The notes beneath the pieces were generated by a model. The model was given only the letters and a program-made list of their open reading frames with translations, was not told the DNA's origin and did no database searches. This document shows, one piece after another, positions 55,248 to 63,412 of a stretch of DNA of 64,000 bases. Each line of letters opens with the position of its first letter. Position 1 is the stretch's first letter. Location: NCBI RefSeq assembly GCF_020544405.1, contig NZ_CP065410.1:1240001-1304000 (forward strand), given 5' to 3'. A program made the translations under genes and the position numbers. The stretch is from Pseudomonas sp. IAC-BECa141 (GTDB lineage Bacteria > Pseudomonadota > Gammaproteobacteria > Pseudomonadales > Pseudomonadaceae).

Positions 55248-55458
55248 GCATTTGTTTCAGGATGCTGAATTCCTGTCGAACGTGCCTGTCTTACAGCGGC
55301 AGTGAATGTTTAAACAGGATGGATCGTCTACAGGCAAACGTGTGCGCCGTGCGATAGCGCTTCTATAAAGGTAAAGCCGGTTGCGCCCGTTATACTTGCG
55401 AAGTTTCATGCCGGAATCGGCACTCCACATTTTTCAGCCACCACAAAGGGAGCGGCGG
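55248..55458 (+). other. pcm-nlpD intergenic region
   Basis: 211 bp. TATACT at 55391-55396 (in CGTTATACTTGC) looks like a sigma-70/sigma-S -10 box but no matching -35 was seen. AAAGGGAG at 55445-55452 is the nlpD ribosome site. No gene. Confidence 0.4.
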
Positions 55459-56340
55459 GTGAGTCTCACAGTCATTGCGCAGCGTATGGGTAACACGAGC
55501 TTTCAGCGCCTGGTGACTGGCCTTGTCTTGAGCACCTTGCTGGTCGGTTGCTCCAGCACAAAATCGAACAACGTCCGGGTCGTCGATCGCAACAATTCGG
55601 TGGCCCAACGTCCGGTCGTAACGACCGGGCAGTATGTAGTCCGTCCGGGCGATACGTTGTTTTCCATCGCTTTTCGCTACGGCTGGGACTACAAAGCCCT
55701 CGCCGCCCGGAACAATATTCCTACGCCATACACGATACATCCGGGTCAGACGATTCGCTTCGACGGTCGCACCGGTTCAACGCCGACGGCGGTCGTCAGC
55801 AACTCCGGTTCTTCAGCGTCTTCGTCCAGCAAAACCACGGTTATCCGGCGTCAGGCAAATGGCACGACGACCACCACAACCACGGGTTCCGGGGCCGCTT
55901 CCACGGCGGTTGTACCGTCCGTCGCCAGCAAGCCCGCGCCCGCTCCACTGCCTCCACCGGGCCCGGCCCCGACCGGCTGGGGATGGCCATCTAATGGCAT
56001 TCTGATTGGTAAATTCTCTTCAAACGGTAGTTTGAATAAAGGAATTGATATCGCCGGAGATTTGGGACAGCCTGTTTTAGCTGCGTCTGATGGGACGGTG
56101 GTTTACGCCGGGAGTGGCTTAAGGGGCTACGGCGAATTAGTCATCATCAAACACAGCGAAACCTACGTCAGTGCTTACGGACACAACCGTCGGCTGTTGG
56201 TACGGGAGGGGCAGCAGGTCAAGGTCGGACAGACAATTGCCGAAATGGGGTCAACGGGTACAGACCGGGTGAAACTGCATTTTGAGATTCGCCGACAAGG
56301 TAAACCTGTAGACCCGCTGCAGTTCCTGCCAAGACGTTGA
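55459..56340 (+). CDS. nlpD: NlpD/LppB lipoprotein: LysM plus degenerate M23 (LytM) domain
   Basis: A 293-residue envelope lipoprotein; Cys31 lies in the lipobox LLVGCSS. One LysM (~58-102, YVVRPGDTLFSIAFRYG) binds peptidoglycan; a Ser/Thr/Pro linker (~110-185) leads to a LytM domain (~190-293). The domain reads NKGIDIAGDLG where active enzymes have HxGxD, and KLHFEIR, so it is probably inactive and an amidase activator (AmiC type), as in E. coli NlpD. Start is GTG 55459, 6-7 nt after AAAGGGAG. The 3' part probably holds an rpoS promoter. Confidence 0.9.
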   Translation: MSLTVIAQRMGNTSFQRLVTGLVLSTLLVGCSSTKSNNVRVVDRNNSVAQRPVVTTGQYVVRPGDTLFSIAFRYGWDYKALAARNNIPTPYTIHPGQTIRFDGRTGSTPTAVVSNSGSSASSSSKTTVIRRQANGTTTTTTTGSGAASTAVVPSVASKPAPAPLPPPGPAPTGWGWPSNGILIGKFSSNGSLNKGIDIAGDLGQPVLAASDGTVVYAGSGLRGYGELVIIKHSETYVSAYGHNRRLLVREGQQVKVGQTIAEMGSTGTDRVKLHFEIRRQGKPVDPLQFLPRR

Positions 56341-56446
56341 TTTGCAGACCAGCCTGTTTCTTCACGTAGAGGGGACAGGCTCCAGCGTTGCCAAGGATAA
56401 AGGCGCCGCTTGAGCTTGGGGTCGAACTCACCAAAGGACTATAACA

Positions 56447-57454
56447 ATGGCTCTCAGTAAAGAAGTGCCGGAGTTTGACATCGACGATGAGGTTCTCCTG
56501 ATGGAGACCGGCATCGATTCGGATTCGATGTCGAATGATGAAGGGGCTGCTCCACCTTCCGTTCGTGCCAAATCCAAACACTCCGCTTCACTTAAACAAC
56601 ACAAGTACATCGATTACACTCGGGCACTCGATGCCACGCAGCTGTACCTCAACGAAATCGGCTTTTCCCCACTGCTCTCCCCGGAAGAAGAAGTTCATTT
56701 TGCGCGCTTGTCGCAAAGTGGCGACCCTGCCGGGCGCAAGCGCATGATTGAAAGTAACCTGCGGCTGGTGGTCAAAATCGCCCGGCGTTACGTCAATCGG
56801 GGGCTGTCGCTGCTGGATCTCATCGAAGAGGGCAACCTCGGACTGATCCGCGCGGTGGAAAAGTTCGATCCCGAGCGCGGCTTCCGCTTCTCGACCTACG
56901 CGACCTGGTGGATCCGTCAGACCATCGAACGCGCGATCATGAATCAGACCCGGACCATCCGGTTGCCGATCCATGTGGTCAAGGAGCTCAACGTGTACCT
57001 GCGGGCCGCACGGGAGCTGACGCAAAAGCTCGACCACGAACCCTCACCCGAAGAAATCGCCAACCTGCTGGAAAAACCGGTGGGCGAGGTCAAGCGCATG
57101 CTGGGCCTGAACGAGCGGGTTTCTTCGGTCGATGTCTCGCTGGGTCCGGATTCGGATAAAACCCTGCTGGACACCCTGACGGATGATCGTCCGACCGATC
57201 CATGTGAACTGCTGCAGGATGACGACCTGTCGCAGAGCATTGATCAATGGCTCTCGGAACTGACCGACAAGCAACGCGAGGTGGTCGTGCGCCGCTTCGG
57301 CTTGCGCGGCCACGAGAGCAGCACGCTGGAAGATGTAGGCCTGGAGATCGGCCTGACCCGGGAACGGGTGAGACAGATCCAGGTGGAAGGCCTCAAACGC
57401 CTTCGGGAAATTCTCGAGAAAAACGGCCTGTCGAGCGAGTCGCTGTTCCAATAA
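56447..57454 (+). CDS. rpoS: RNA polymerase sigma factor RpoS
   Basis: A 335-residue sigma-38 for stationary phase and stress. Region 2 ([40 protein letters not shown]), region 3, and region 4 with [19 protein letters not shown] are present. CAAAGGAC lies 9 nt before the ATG. It is 106 nt after nlpD and followed by a strong terminator, then rsmZ. Confidence 0.99.
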   Translation: MALSKEVPEFDIDDEVLLMETGIDSDSMSNDEGAAPPSVRAKSKHSASLKQHKYIDYTRALDATQLYLNEIGFSPLLSPEEEVHFARLSQSGDPAGRKRMIESNLRLVVKIARRYVNRGLSLLDLIEEGNLGLIRAVEKFDPERGFRFSTYATWWIRQTIERAIMNQTRTIRLPIHVVKELNVYLRAARELTQKLDHEPSPEEIANLLEKPVGEVKRMLGLNERVSSVDVSLGPDSDKTLLDTLTDDRPTDPCELLQDDDLSQSIDQWLSELTDKQREVVVRRFGLRGHESSTLEDVGLEIGLTRERVRQIQVEGLKRLREILEKNGLSSESLFQ

Positions 57455-57476
57455 GCCGCCCGCGTGACCGCTATGC

Positions 57477-57507
57477 AAAAAGCCCCGACTGGTTCGGGGC
57501 TTTTTAT
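57477..57507 (+). terminator. Terminator of rpoS
   Basis: AAAAAGCCCCGA ... TCGGGGCTTTTT, a stem of about 12 pairs with T5 and TATTTG after. Confidence 0.93.
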
Positions 57508-57552
57508 TTGCGCTCTGGAAGCGGGAGGTTTTCCCGCCTTGTAGGTTTACTT

Positions 57553-57570
57553 TGTAAGCCTTTGCTGACT
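57553..57570 (+). promoter_or_regulatory. GacA upstream activating sequence of rsmZ
   Basis: TGTAAG-CCTTTG-CTGACT matches the GacA-box pattern TGTAAG-N6-CTTACA in 10 of 12 fixed positions. It lies ~173-190 bp before the rsmZ start, the distance known for Gac-controlled rsm genes. Confidence 0.75.
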
Positions 57571-57728
57571 GTATCGTAAGTGTTCGTTATTTTTACCCTG
57601 CCGCTGAAGGCTATTGCGCTCGTTTTATATTCATAATCTATTGATTTATATGGTTATTTTTCAATGTTAAAGGCTTGTGACCAAGGATTAGTACGCTGGC
57701 GGCCAGTTGTGCCCATCGGGGAAATCTC

Positions 57729-57734
57729 TAGTAT
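57729..57734 (+). promoter_or_regulatory. -10 box of rsmZ
   Basis: TAGTAT, 8 nt before the presumed transcript start at 57743. No good -35, consistent with dependence on an activator. Confidence 0.6.
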
Positions 57735-57742
57735 CTGGGTTG

Positions 57743-57869
57743 TGTCGACGGATAGACACGCCCTTCAAGGAAGAGGGAATGGACATCGCAGGACGCGATT
57801 CATCAGGACGATGAAAAGGAACACAGGGAATAGGGAAAAAATGTGGGCGGGTCAAACCGCCCCTTTTTT
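57743..57869 (+). ncRNA. rsmZ: Regulatory small RNA RsmZ
   Basis: A ~127-nt RNA beginning TGTCGACGGATAGACAC, the known 5' hairpin of RsmZ, with nine GGA motifs (for example AAGGAA, CAGGAC twice, AAAGGAAC, AGGGAATAGGGA), several in predicted loops, and a final terminator GGGCGG / CCGCCC plus T6. RsmZ sponges RsmA/RsmE proteins and so releases translation of secondary-metabolite and exoenzyme mRNAs under GacS/GacA control. Its place between rpoS and fdxA is the conserved Pseudomonas locus. Confidence 0.92.
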
Positions 57870-57896
57870 GCCTGAAAAAAGCCAAATCCGAAAAAG

Positions 57897-57919
57897 CAAA
57901 AAGGCCCGCGAGGGGCCTT
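57897..57919 (-). terminator. Terminator of fdxA
   Basis: On the plus strand AAAAAGGCCCGCGAGGGGCCTT: read on the minus strand, a GGCCCC / GGGCC stem followed by TTTTTGC, ~20 nt past the fdxA stop. Confidence 0.8.
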
Positions 57920-57940
57920 CTCTTCAAAACGCGGAACAGA

Positions 57941-58264
57941 TCAGCGTTCGAGGTCTTTGATCTTGCCTTTGACGCCATCCCACTCTTCGGCATCCGGCAG
58001 CGATTCTTTTTTCTCGGTAATGTTCGGCCAGATCTCGGCCAGCTCTACGTTCAGCTGAATGAATTCCTGCATTTCTTCCGGAACTTCGTCCTCGGAGAAA
58101 ATGGCCACGGCCGGGCATTCCGGTTCGCACAGGGCGCAGTCGATGCACTCGTCCGGGTGAATGACCAGGAAGTTCGGGCCTTCGTAGAAGCAGTCCACCG
58201 GACAGACTTCTACGCAGTCGGTGTACTTGCACTTGATGCAGTTGTCGGTGACGACGAAGGTCAT
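57941..58264 (-). CDS. fdxA: 7Fe ferredoxin (FdxA)
   Basis: A 107-residue electron carrier with the [3Fe-4S] and [4Fe-4S] cysteine sets: [17 protein letters not shown] and [12 protein letters not shown]. The C-terminal acidic extension ([18 protein letters not shown]) is typical of FdxA. ATG 58264 follows GAGGAGAAAA; a longer frame to 58306 is rejected. Divergent from nothing; mutS lies upstream on the same strand but 160 bp away. Confidence 0.97.
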   Translation of the reverse strand: MTFVVTDNCIKCKYTDCVEVCPVDCFYEGPNFLVIHPDECIDCALCEPECPAVAIFSEDEVPEEMQEFIQLNVELAEIWPNITEKKESLPDAEEWDGVKGKIKDLER

Positions 58265-58427
58265 TTCTAATTTTCTCCTCAGGCGGCGGCAGCGTTGCCC
58301 CTTCACGGTTGGGGTCGCCAGGTTCGGGAGCGATGTCTGCCAGCCAGGCTATTAGCCAGCAGCATCCCGAACCGCGCGAGATTCTAACAGCTTGAAGCCG
58401 TTTGCGTTATATCCGGTTCGTCGGTGC

Positions 58428-61010
58428 TTATATCCGGTTCTTTAGTGCATAGAGCATTTCGAGTGCACGACGCGGCGTGACGTCATCCAGATCCAGTTTG
58501 GCCAATTCATCCAGCACCGGATGCGGAAGGCTGGCAAACATATCGCTCTGCTGCGGCGTCGCCGGTTTGCCCTTGGCTGCCGGCTTCGGCGCTTCATGGG
58601 GCAGTGCGGTGTCTTCCAGGCGGCTCAGATGCTCGCGAGCACGCAAGATGACTTCGCTCGGTACACCGGCCAGTTGCGCCACAGCCAAACCGTAGCTTTG
58701 GCTGGCTGGGCCTGGCAACACATGGTGCAGGAACACGATGCGTTCGTTGTGCTCGGTCGCATTGAGGTGCACGTTGGCCACCAACGGTTCGGCCTCCGGT
58801 AACACGGTCAGTTCGAAATAGTGCGTCGCAAACAGAGTATAGGCACGCAGCTGAGCCAGTCGCTCAGCCGCCGCCCATGCCAGCGACAAACCGTCGAAAG
58901 TGCTGGTGCCGCGACCGACTTCGTCCATCAGCACCAGGCTGCGCTCGGTGGCGTTGTGCAGGATGTTCGCGGTTTCGCTCATTTCCACCATGAAGGTCGA
59001 GCGACCACCGGCGAGGTCATCGCTGGAACCGATCCGGGTGAAGATCCGGTCCACCAGCGACAGTTCGCAGCTGGCGGCCGGCACGAAGCTGCCGATGTGT
59101 GCCAGCAGCACGATCAGTGCAGTCTGGCGCATATAAGTGGATTTACCGCCCATGTTCGGGCCGGTGATCACCAGCATGCGAGTGTTGTCATCGAGGCTAA
59201 GGTCGTTGGCCACGAACGGCGTGGTCAGCACTTGCTCGACCACCGGGTGACGACCCTGGGAAATGCGCATGCACGGTTCGCTGACGAAGGTCGGGCAATT
59301 CAGGTCGAGATTCAGCGCACGCTCGGCGAGGTTGCTCAGTACGTCCAGTTCGGCCAGCGCGCCAGCGGTGTCCTGCAGCGGCGGCAATTGGCTGATCAGA
59401 TCTTCCAGCAACGCCTCGTAGAGCATCTTCTCGCGAGCCAGAGCGCGGCTCTTGGCCGACAGCGCCTTGTCTTCGAACTCTTTCAGTTCTGGTGTGATGA
59501 AGCGCTCGGCACCTTTAAGGGTCTGACGGCGGATGTAGTCTGCCGGCGCCGATTCAGCCTGCTTGCTCGGCAGTTCGATGAAGTAACCGTGGATGCGGTT
59601 GTAGCCGACTTTCAGGTTGGCGAGGCCAGTGCGCGCCTTTTCCCGGGCTTCCAGATCGATCAGGAACTGGCCGGCGTTCTCACTCAGCGATTGCAGCTCG
59701 TCGAGCTCGCTGTCGTAACCGGTCTTCAGCACGCCGCCGTCACGGATGACCGCCGGCGGATTGTCGATGATGGCTTTTTCCAGCAGCGCCGCCAGTTCCG
59801 GGTAGGTGCTGGTGGTGGACGCCAGACGTTGCAGGTGCGGTGCTTCCAGATCGGTCATCGCCGCTTGCAGTTCAGGCAGCGCACCGAGTGCATCACGCAG
59901 GCGGGCAAGATCGCGAGGGCGGGCATTGCGCAAGCCGATCCGCGCCAGGATCCGCTCGATGTCGCCGATTTCCTTGAGCTGCGGTTGCAGGTTTTCAAAG
60001 CGATAGCGGTCGAGCAGGCAAGTGATCGAGGTCTGGCGAGCCAGCAGCACGGTCAGGTCGCGCAGCGGACGATTGAGCCAACGGGTCAGCAAGCGGCTGC
60101 CCATGGCGGTCTGGCAACGGTCGACCACCGATTGCAGGGTGTTGTCGCGGCCACCGGCCAGGTTGGTATCAAGTTCAAGGTTACGGCGGCTGGCGCCGTC
60201 CAGCACCACGGTGTCGTCCAGCCGTTCATGGCGCAGGCTGCGCAGGTGGGGCAGGGCGGTGCGCTGGGTTTCTTTGGCGTATGCCAGCAGGCAACCGGCG
60301 GCGCCGATCGCCAGGGTCAGGGTTTCGCAGCCAAAGCCTTTCAGATCCTGGGTGGAGAATTGCTGACAGAGACTTTTCAGCGCCGAGTCGCGCTCGAAAT
60401 CCCACGGTGCGCGACGACGTACCCCACGGCGTTTTTCCGCCGGCAGATCCTTTGGCCAGTCATCCGGGATCAGCAACTCGACCGGGTTGACCCGCTCAAG
60501 CTCCGCCAGCAGGTTTTCCCAGCCCTTGATCTCAAGCACGGTGAAGTTGCCGCTGGTGATGTCCAGCACCGCCAGACCGAACAGACGCTCGTCGCCCAGC
60601 ACCGCCGCGATCAGGTTGTCGCGACGCTCATCCAGCAACGCCTCGTCGCTGACGGTGCCCGGGGTGATGATCCGCACCACTTGGCGCTCCACCGGACCTT
60701 TGCTGGTGGCCGGGTCGCCGACCTGCTCGCAGATCACCACCGATTCGCCGAGCTTGACCAGCTTCGCCAAGTAGCCTTCCGCCGCGTGATACGGAATCCC
60801 GCACATCGGAATCGCCTGACCTGCCGACTGCCCGCGCGCGGTCAGGGTGATGTCCAGCAACTTGGCCGCCTTCTTCGCGTCTTCGTAGAAGATCTCGTAG
60901 AAGTCGCCCATGCGGTAGAACATCAGCTGGTCCGGGTGCTGATTCTTCAGGCGCCAGTACTGCTGCATCATCGGAGTGTGGGAGGACAGGTCGGAGACGG
61001 CTTTATTCAT
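58428..61010 (-). CDS. mutS: DNA mismatch repair protein MutS
   Basis: An 860-residue ATPase that detects mismatches. N-terminal mismatch-binding domain with [16 protein letters not shown] (the Phe-x-Glu pair), connector and lever domains, then the ATPase with Walker [17 protein letters not shown] and the signature [20 protein letters not shown] 61010 is used; a TTG at 61034 would add eight residues without better ribosome signal. Marks the boundary of the tailocin locus. Confidence 0.97.
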   Translation of the reverse strand: MNKAVSDLSSHTPMMQQYWRLKNQHPDQLMFYRMGDFYEIFYEDAKKAAKLLDITLTARGQSAGQAIPMCGIPYHAAEGYLAKLVKLGESVVICEQVGDPATSKGPVERQVVRIITPGTVSDEALLDERRDNLIAAVLGDERLFGLAVLDITSGNFTVLEIKGWENLLAELERVNPVELLIPDDWPKDLPAEKRRGVRRRAPWDFERDSALKSLCQQFSTQDLKGFGCETLTLAIGAAGCLLAYAKETQRTALPHLRSLRHERLDDTVVLDGASRRNLELDTNLAGGRDNTLQSVVDRCQTAMGSRLLTRWLNRPLRDLTVLLARQTSITCLLDRYRFENLQPQLKEIGDIERILARIGLRNARPRDLARLRDALGALPELQAAMTDLEAPHLQRLASTTSTYPELAALLEKAIIDNPPAVIRDGGVLKTGYDSELDELQSLSENAGQFLIDLEAREKARTGLANLKVGYNRIHGYFIELPSKQAESAPADYIRRQTLKGAERFITPELKEFEDKALSAKSRALAREKMLYEALLEDLISQLPPLQDTAGALAELDVLSNLAERALNLDLNCPTFVSEPCMRISQGRHPVVEQVLTTPFVANDLSLDDNTRMLVITGPNMGGKSTYMRQTALIVLLAHIGSFVPAASCELSLVDRIFTRIGSSDDLAGGRSTFMVEMSETANILHNATERSLVLMDEVGRGTSTFDGLSLAWAAAERLAQLRAYTLFATHYFELTVLPEAEPLVANVHLNATEHNERIVFLHHVLPGPASQSYGLAVAQLAGVPSEVILRAREHLSRLEDTALPHEAPKPAAKGKPATPQQSDMFASLPHPVLDELAKLDLDDVTPRRALEMLYALKNRI

Positions 61011-61159
61011 CGGATTGTCAGGTAACTCGTTCAAAGGTGTGGGGCAAAAGCGCGGCAGTCGCCGGGCTTTTCCGCGATGGGCGCAAGGTTACCATGGGCG
61101 GTCTGTGGTCCGCAGGCATCGCGGCCGGGTGACACCTAACTGGCGCAAAAACGTCGACT

Positions 61160-61225
61160 ATGCACGATTTATGCAAATCAGCATTTGTCTTCGCGAAAAA
61201 CTTCAAGCACTATGCGCGTTATGCA
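61160..61225 (+). promoter_or_regulatory. Putative self-operator of the tailocin repressor gene
   Basis: ATGCA at 61160 and 61171, GCAT at 61181 (reverse), ATGC at 61212 and ATGCA at 61221, spanning the start of the repressor gene. The same motif is dense at the tailocin promoter (62040-62107), so the repressor likely binds both. Inferred. Confidence 0.5.
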
Positions 61226-61955
61226 AAAACGCAACGTATCTACCGTCTTAAGAGCACTGCTCGACCAGCACGGGATCTCCCCCACGGAGCTCCACCGTCG
61301 CACCGGCGTGCCTCAATCCACGCTCTCGCGGATTCTCAGCGGGAAGATCGTCGATCCTTCGGATAAACATATCTCGAAGATTGCCGAGTACTTTTCCGTG
61401 AGCACCGATCAGTTGCGCGGGCGCGCGGATGTTGCGCCCGCTGCCAACACCGGACGCGACGAGTTGCATTCCGAACTCAAGGACATAAGCCTGTGGGACG
61501 ATGACACGCCCGTCGATGACGACGAGGTGTCAGTGCCCTTTCTTCGCGAGGTTGAATTGGCTGCTGGATCAGGAAGATTCGTCATCGAAGAGAGCGAACG
61601 CTCCAGTCTGCGCTTTGGCAAGCGCAGCCTGCGCCATAACGGCGTGCAGTTCGATCAGGCCAAATGCGTGACGGTTCGGGGCAACAGCATGTTGCCGGTG
61701 CTGCGCGACGGTGCCACGGTCGGGGTCAATGCCGGCAAGTGCGGGATCGGCGACATCATTGATGGCGACCTTTATGCGATCAACCACAACGGTCAGTTGC
61801 GGGTGAAACAGCTCTATCGCCTGCCTACCGGTATCCGCTTGCGCAGCTTCAATCGCGATGAACACCCGGACGAGGACTACAGCTTCCAGGACATGCAGGA
61901 AGAGCAGATCGTCATCCTCGGTCACGTCTTCTGGTGGGGCATGTACGCCCGCTAA
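61212..61955 (+). CDS. XRE/S24 self-cleaving repressor of the tailocin cluster (PrtR-like)
   Basis: A ~247-residue LexA/CI-like repressor. HTH at ~15-70 (ISPTELHRRTGVPQSTLSRI); an acidic linker; then the S24 peptidase part with an Ala-Gly cleavage site in ELAAGSGRF, catalytic Ser in VRGNSMLPVLRDG and Lys in LRVKQLYRL. DNA damage via RecA should cause self-cleavage and release the tailocin genes, as for PrtR of pyocins. The start is uncertain: ATG 61212 or 61221 (or TTG 61185), all with weak ribosome sites. Divergent from mutS, upstream of the holin. Confidence 0.88.
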   Translation: MRVMQKRNVSTVLRALLDQHGISPTELHRRTGVPQSTLSRILSGKIVDPSDKHISKIAEYFSVSTDQLRGRADVAPAANTGRDELHSELKDISLWDDDTPVDDDEVSVPFLREVELAAGSGRFVIEESERSSLRFGKRSLRHNGVQFDQAKCVTVRGNSMLPVLRDGATVGVNAGKCGIGDIIDGDLYAINHNGQLRVKQLYRLPTGIRLRSFNRDEHPDEDYSFQDMQEEQIVILGHVFWWGMYAR

Positions 61956-61971
61956 GCCAATCCTCTCAGAC

Positions 61972-61998
61972 AAAACCCGCTTCGGCGGGTTTTTTTTC
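61972..61998 (+). terminator. Terminator of the repressor gene
   Basis: AAAACCCGC-TTCG-GCGGGTTTT plus further Ts: tetraloop hairpin with T9, 16 nt after the stop. Confidence 0.93.
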
Positions 61999-62039
61999 GC
62001 CTCTGGAAAACCGGCCAGCCCTTGAACGGCGGGGCTTCC

Positions 62040-62112
62040 ATGCATCTGCGCAAATTTCATGCATAAATAAATGCATTTACGCATTGACTGTATATGCATC
62101 CATGCATATTCT
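62040..62112 (+). promoter_or_regulatory. Tailocin promoter with five ATGCAT operator hexamers
   Basis: TTGACT (62084-62089), 17-bp spacer and TATTCT (62107-62112) form a near-consensus sigma-70 promoter. ATGCAT occurs at 62040, 62059, 62071, 62094 and 62102; the last two form a perfect palindrome ATATGCAT-CC-ATGCATAT (62092-62109) in the spacer. Repressor binding there would block polymerase. Which protein binds is inferred. Confidence 0.8.
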
Positions 62113-62179
62113 TGCCACTAAGCCGCTCGACAAAGCGGCTGGCAACAACAGCTCTTTAGTTCCACAAGAACAGGCAGCG

Positions 62180-62290
62180 ATGAACCGGCCTCAACGGTTC
62201 AGAGGGTTGGCAACTGACCCGGGTGTGCAGCGTAAAGCACCAAAAGCAGTTATCCGGCGGGCAGGGACCGCGGTCGGAAAAACAATTTGA
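62180..62290 (+). CDS. Possible small basic peptide in the tailocin leader
   Basis: ATG 62180 opens a 36-residue frame (MNRPQRFRGLATDPGV ... VGKTI) rich in Arg and Lys, about 60 nt after the predicted transcript start. The upstream CAGG is a poor ribosome site. An upstream in-frame ATG (62102) overlaps the promoter. It could be a real small protein, a leader peptide, or chance. No family recognised. Confidence 0.25.
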   Translation: MNRPQRFRGLATDPGVQRKAPKAVIRRAGTAVGKTI

Positions 62291-62376
62291 ATGGACTCGT
62301 ACCGCGCCAGTAGCGCCGAAAAGTCAGCTTCCTTCACGTACACAGGATTGAAGGAAGGCAAAGGAGTGCATTACTG

Positions 62377-62404
62377 AAAAGCCCGGCGAAATGCCGGGCT
62401 TTTT
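62377..62404 (+). terminator. Terminator in the tailocin leader
   Basis: AAAAGCCCGGC-GAAAT-GCCGGGCTTTTT: perfect 7-bp GC stem (11 with A-T pairs) and T5, placed between the promoter and the first tailocin gene. Confidence 0.93.
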
Positions 62405-62476
62405 GGAATGCCCGCCTCGAGAGAAACCGTTTGAACTCAATACACAAGACTAATCAATCACCTACGGAGGCGTGAC

Positions 62477-62815
62477 ATGACAAACGAGCAACAAGCGTTG
62501 GCGGACATGCCTGTCTGGCTGGTCATCCTCCTTGCCGTGGCCGGCGGGGTTTCCGGCGAAATGTGGCGCGCCGACAAGGATGGCGCCCGTGGCTGGCCTT
62601 TGCTGCGGCGGCTGGCCCTGCGCTCTGGCGCCTGCATGATCTGCGGCGTGTCGGCGATCATGCTGCTATACGCCGCAGGCTTGTCGATCTGGGCCGCTGG
62701 CGCGTTCGGTTGCCTGACCGCCATGGCAGGCGCCGACGTGGCCATCGGTCTTTACGAACGCTGGGCGGCCAAGCGCATCGGCGTCTGCGAAGTTCCCCCG
62801 CGCGATCCGCAATAA
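62477..62815 (+). CDS. Phage-type holin of the tailocin cluster
   Basis: A 112-residue small membrane protein with helices at about 13-28, 50-68 and 71-90 (WLVILLAVAGGVSGE; ACMICGVSAIMLLYAAGL; IWAAGAFGCLTAMAGADVAI) and a charged C-terminus. It resembles the LydA-like holins that open R-type pyocin and tailocin clusters. Holins permeabilise the inner membrane so endolysin can act and particles escape. GGAGG at 62466-62470 is the ribosome site. Confidence 0.85.
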   Translation: MTNEQQALADMPVWLVILLAVAGGVSGEMWRADKDGARGWPLLRRLALRSGACMICGVSAIMLLYAAGLSIWAAGAFGCLTAMAGADVAIGLYERWAAKRIGVCEVPPRDPQ

Positions 62816-62887
62816 CCCCTCACTTTCCTGTCTCGCTGCACGCTGTGCGGCGGGACTTCGCGTGGACATCAGAAAAGGAGGTCAAGC

Positions 62888-63409
62888 ATGCCCACACCGA
62901 TCCAGCAGCCTTCGCAGCTGTTCACGGCAATCGCCACAGCCTTGCGTAACAGCGTCGATCTGAATGTGCAGGTCGGTCATCACGATGACTTCACGGCCCC
63001 CGGCGACAAAGCCTGGGTGCTGATCGACATCGAGCGAAATGCACCGGGAGAGCGCGCCGCCAACGGGCGCATTGCTCATGTGCTCACGTTGACGCTGCAA
63101 GTGATTCCGGCGGTTTCCGCTACAGCGTTTGCCGCGTGCGATCTCATTGCCACCCTGAAGAACCTGGTCACCGACAACCGCTGGGGCCTGTCCGGCGATC
63201 AATGCGATCTGCCGATGAACATCGATGGAATGCCGTCATTGCTCATCCGCGCCGACCAGCCAAACAAAGCCTGGACGCTGTCGTTCAATCAGACCCTTTA
63301 CCTGGGCCCGACCCTGCTCGACGACCCGCTCGGCACGCCGAAATTCGCCCGCACCTGGGAAGTCAGTGACATCGACGACCCCGACCAATACACCTCGCTG
63401 GAGGCATGA
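62888..63409 (+). CDS. Tailocin structural protein, PA0615-like (unknown exact role)
   Basis: A 173-residue protein without signal or membrane segment. It sits between holin and baseplate V, the slot of PA0615 in the R-pyocin cluster, with the perfect ribosome site AAGGAGGT. The fold looks mixed alpha/beta (LFTAIATALRNSVDLNVQVG; HVLTLTLQVIPAV), reminiscent of phage tail-terminator or Gp37-type proteins, but I cannot confirm that. Its stop is 3 nt before the next gene. Confidence 0.7.
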   Translation: MPTPIQQPSQLFTAIATALRNSVDLNVQVGHHDDFTAPGDKAWVLIDIERNAPGERAANGRIAHVLTLTLQVIPAVSATAFAACDLIATLKNLVTDNRWGLSGDQCDLPMNIDGMPSLLIRADQPNKAWTLSFNQTLYLGPTLLDDPLGTPKFARTWEVSDIDDPDQYTSLEA

Positions 63410-63412
63410 CCG

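Larger units (their letters stand above)
62113..62476 (+). other. Tailocin leader region
   Basis: 364 bp between the operator-controlled promoter and the holin gene. It holds a hairpin (AGCCGCT-CGACAA-AGCGGCT, 62121-62140), a possible 36-codon reading frame and a strong intrinsic terminator (62377-62404), then the holin ribosome site. No longer gene is supported. Confidence 0.6.

Noticed and set aside
61011..61034. Upstream TTG start for mutS
   Set aside because: No ribosome site supports it and the extra residues are not conserved to my knowledge.
61934..62290. 118-codon frame across the repressor terminator and tailocin promoter
   Set aside because: Its first half spans the repressor's end, its terminator and the operator array; only the last 36 codons could be translated from the mapped promoter.
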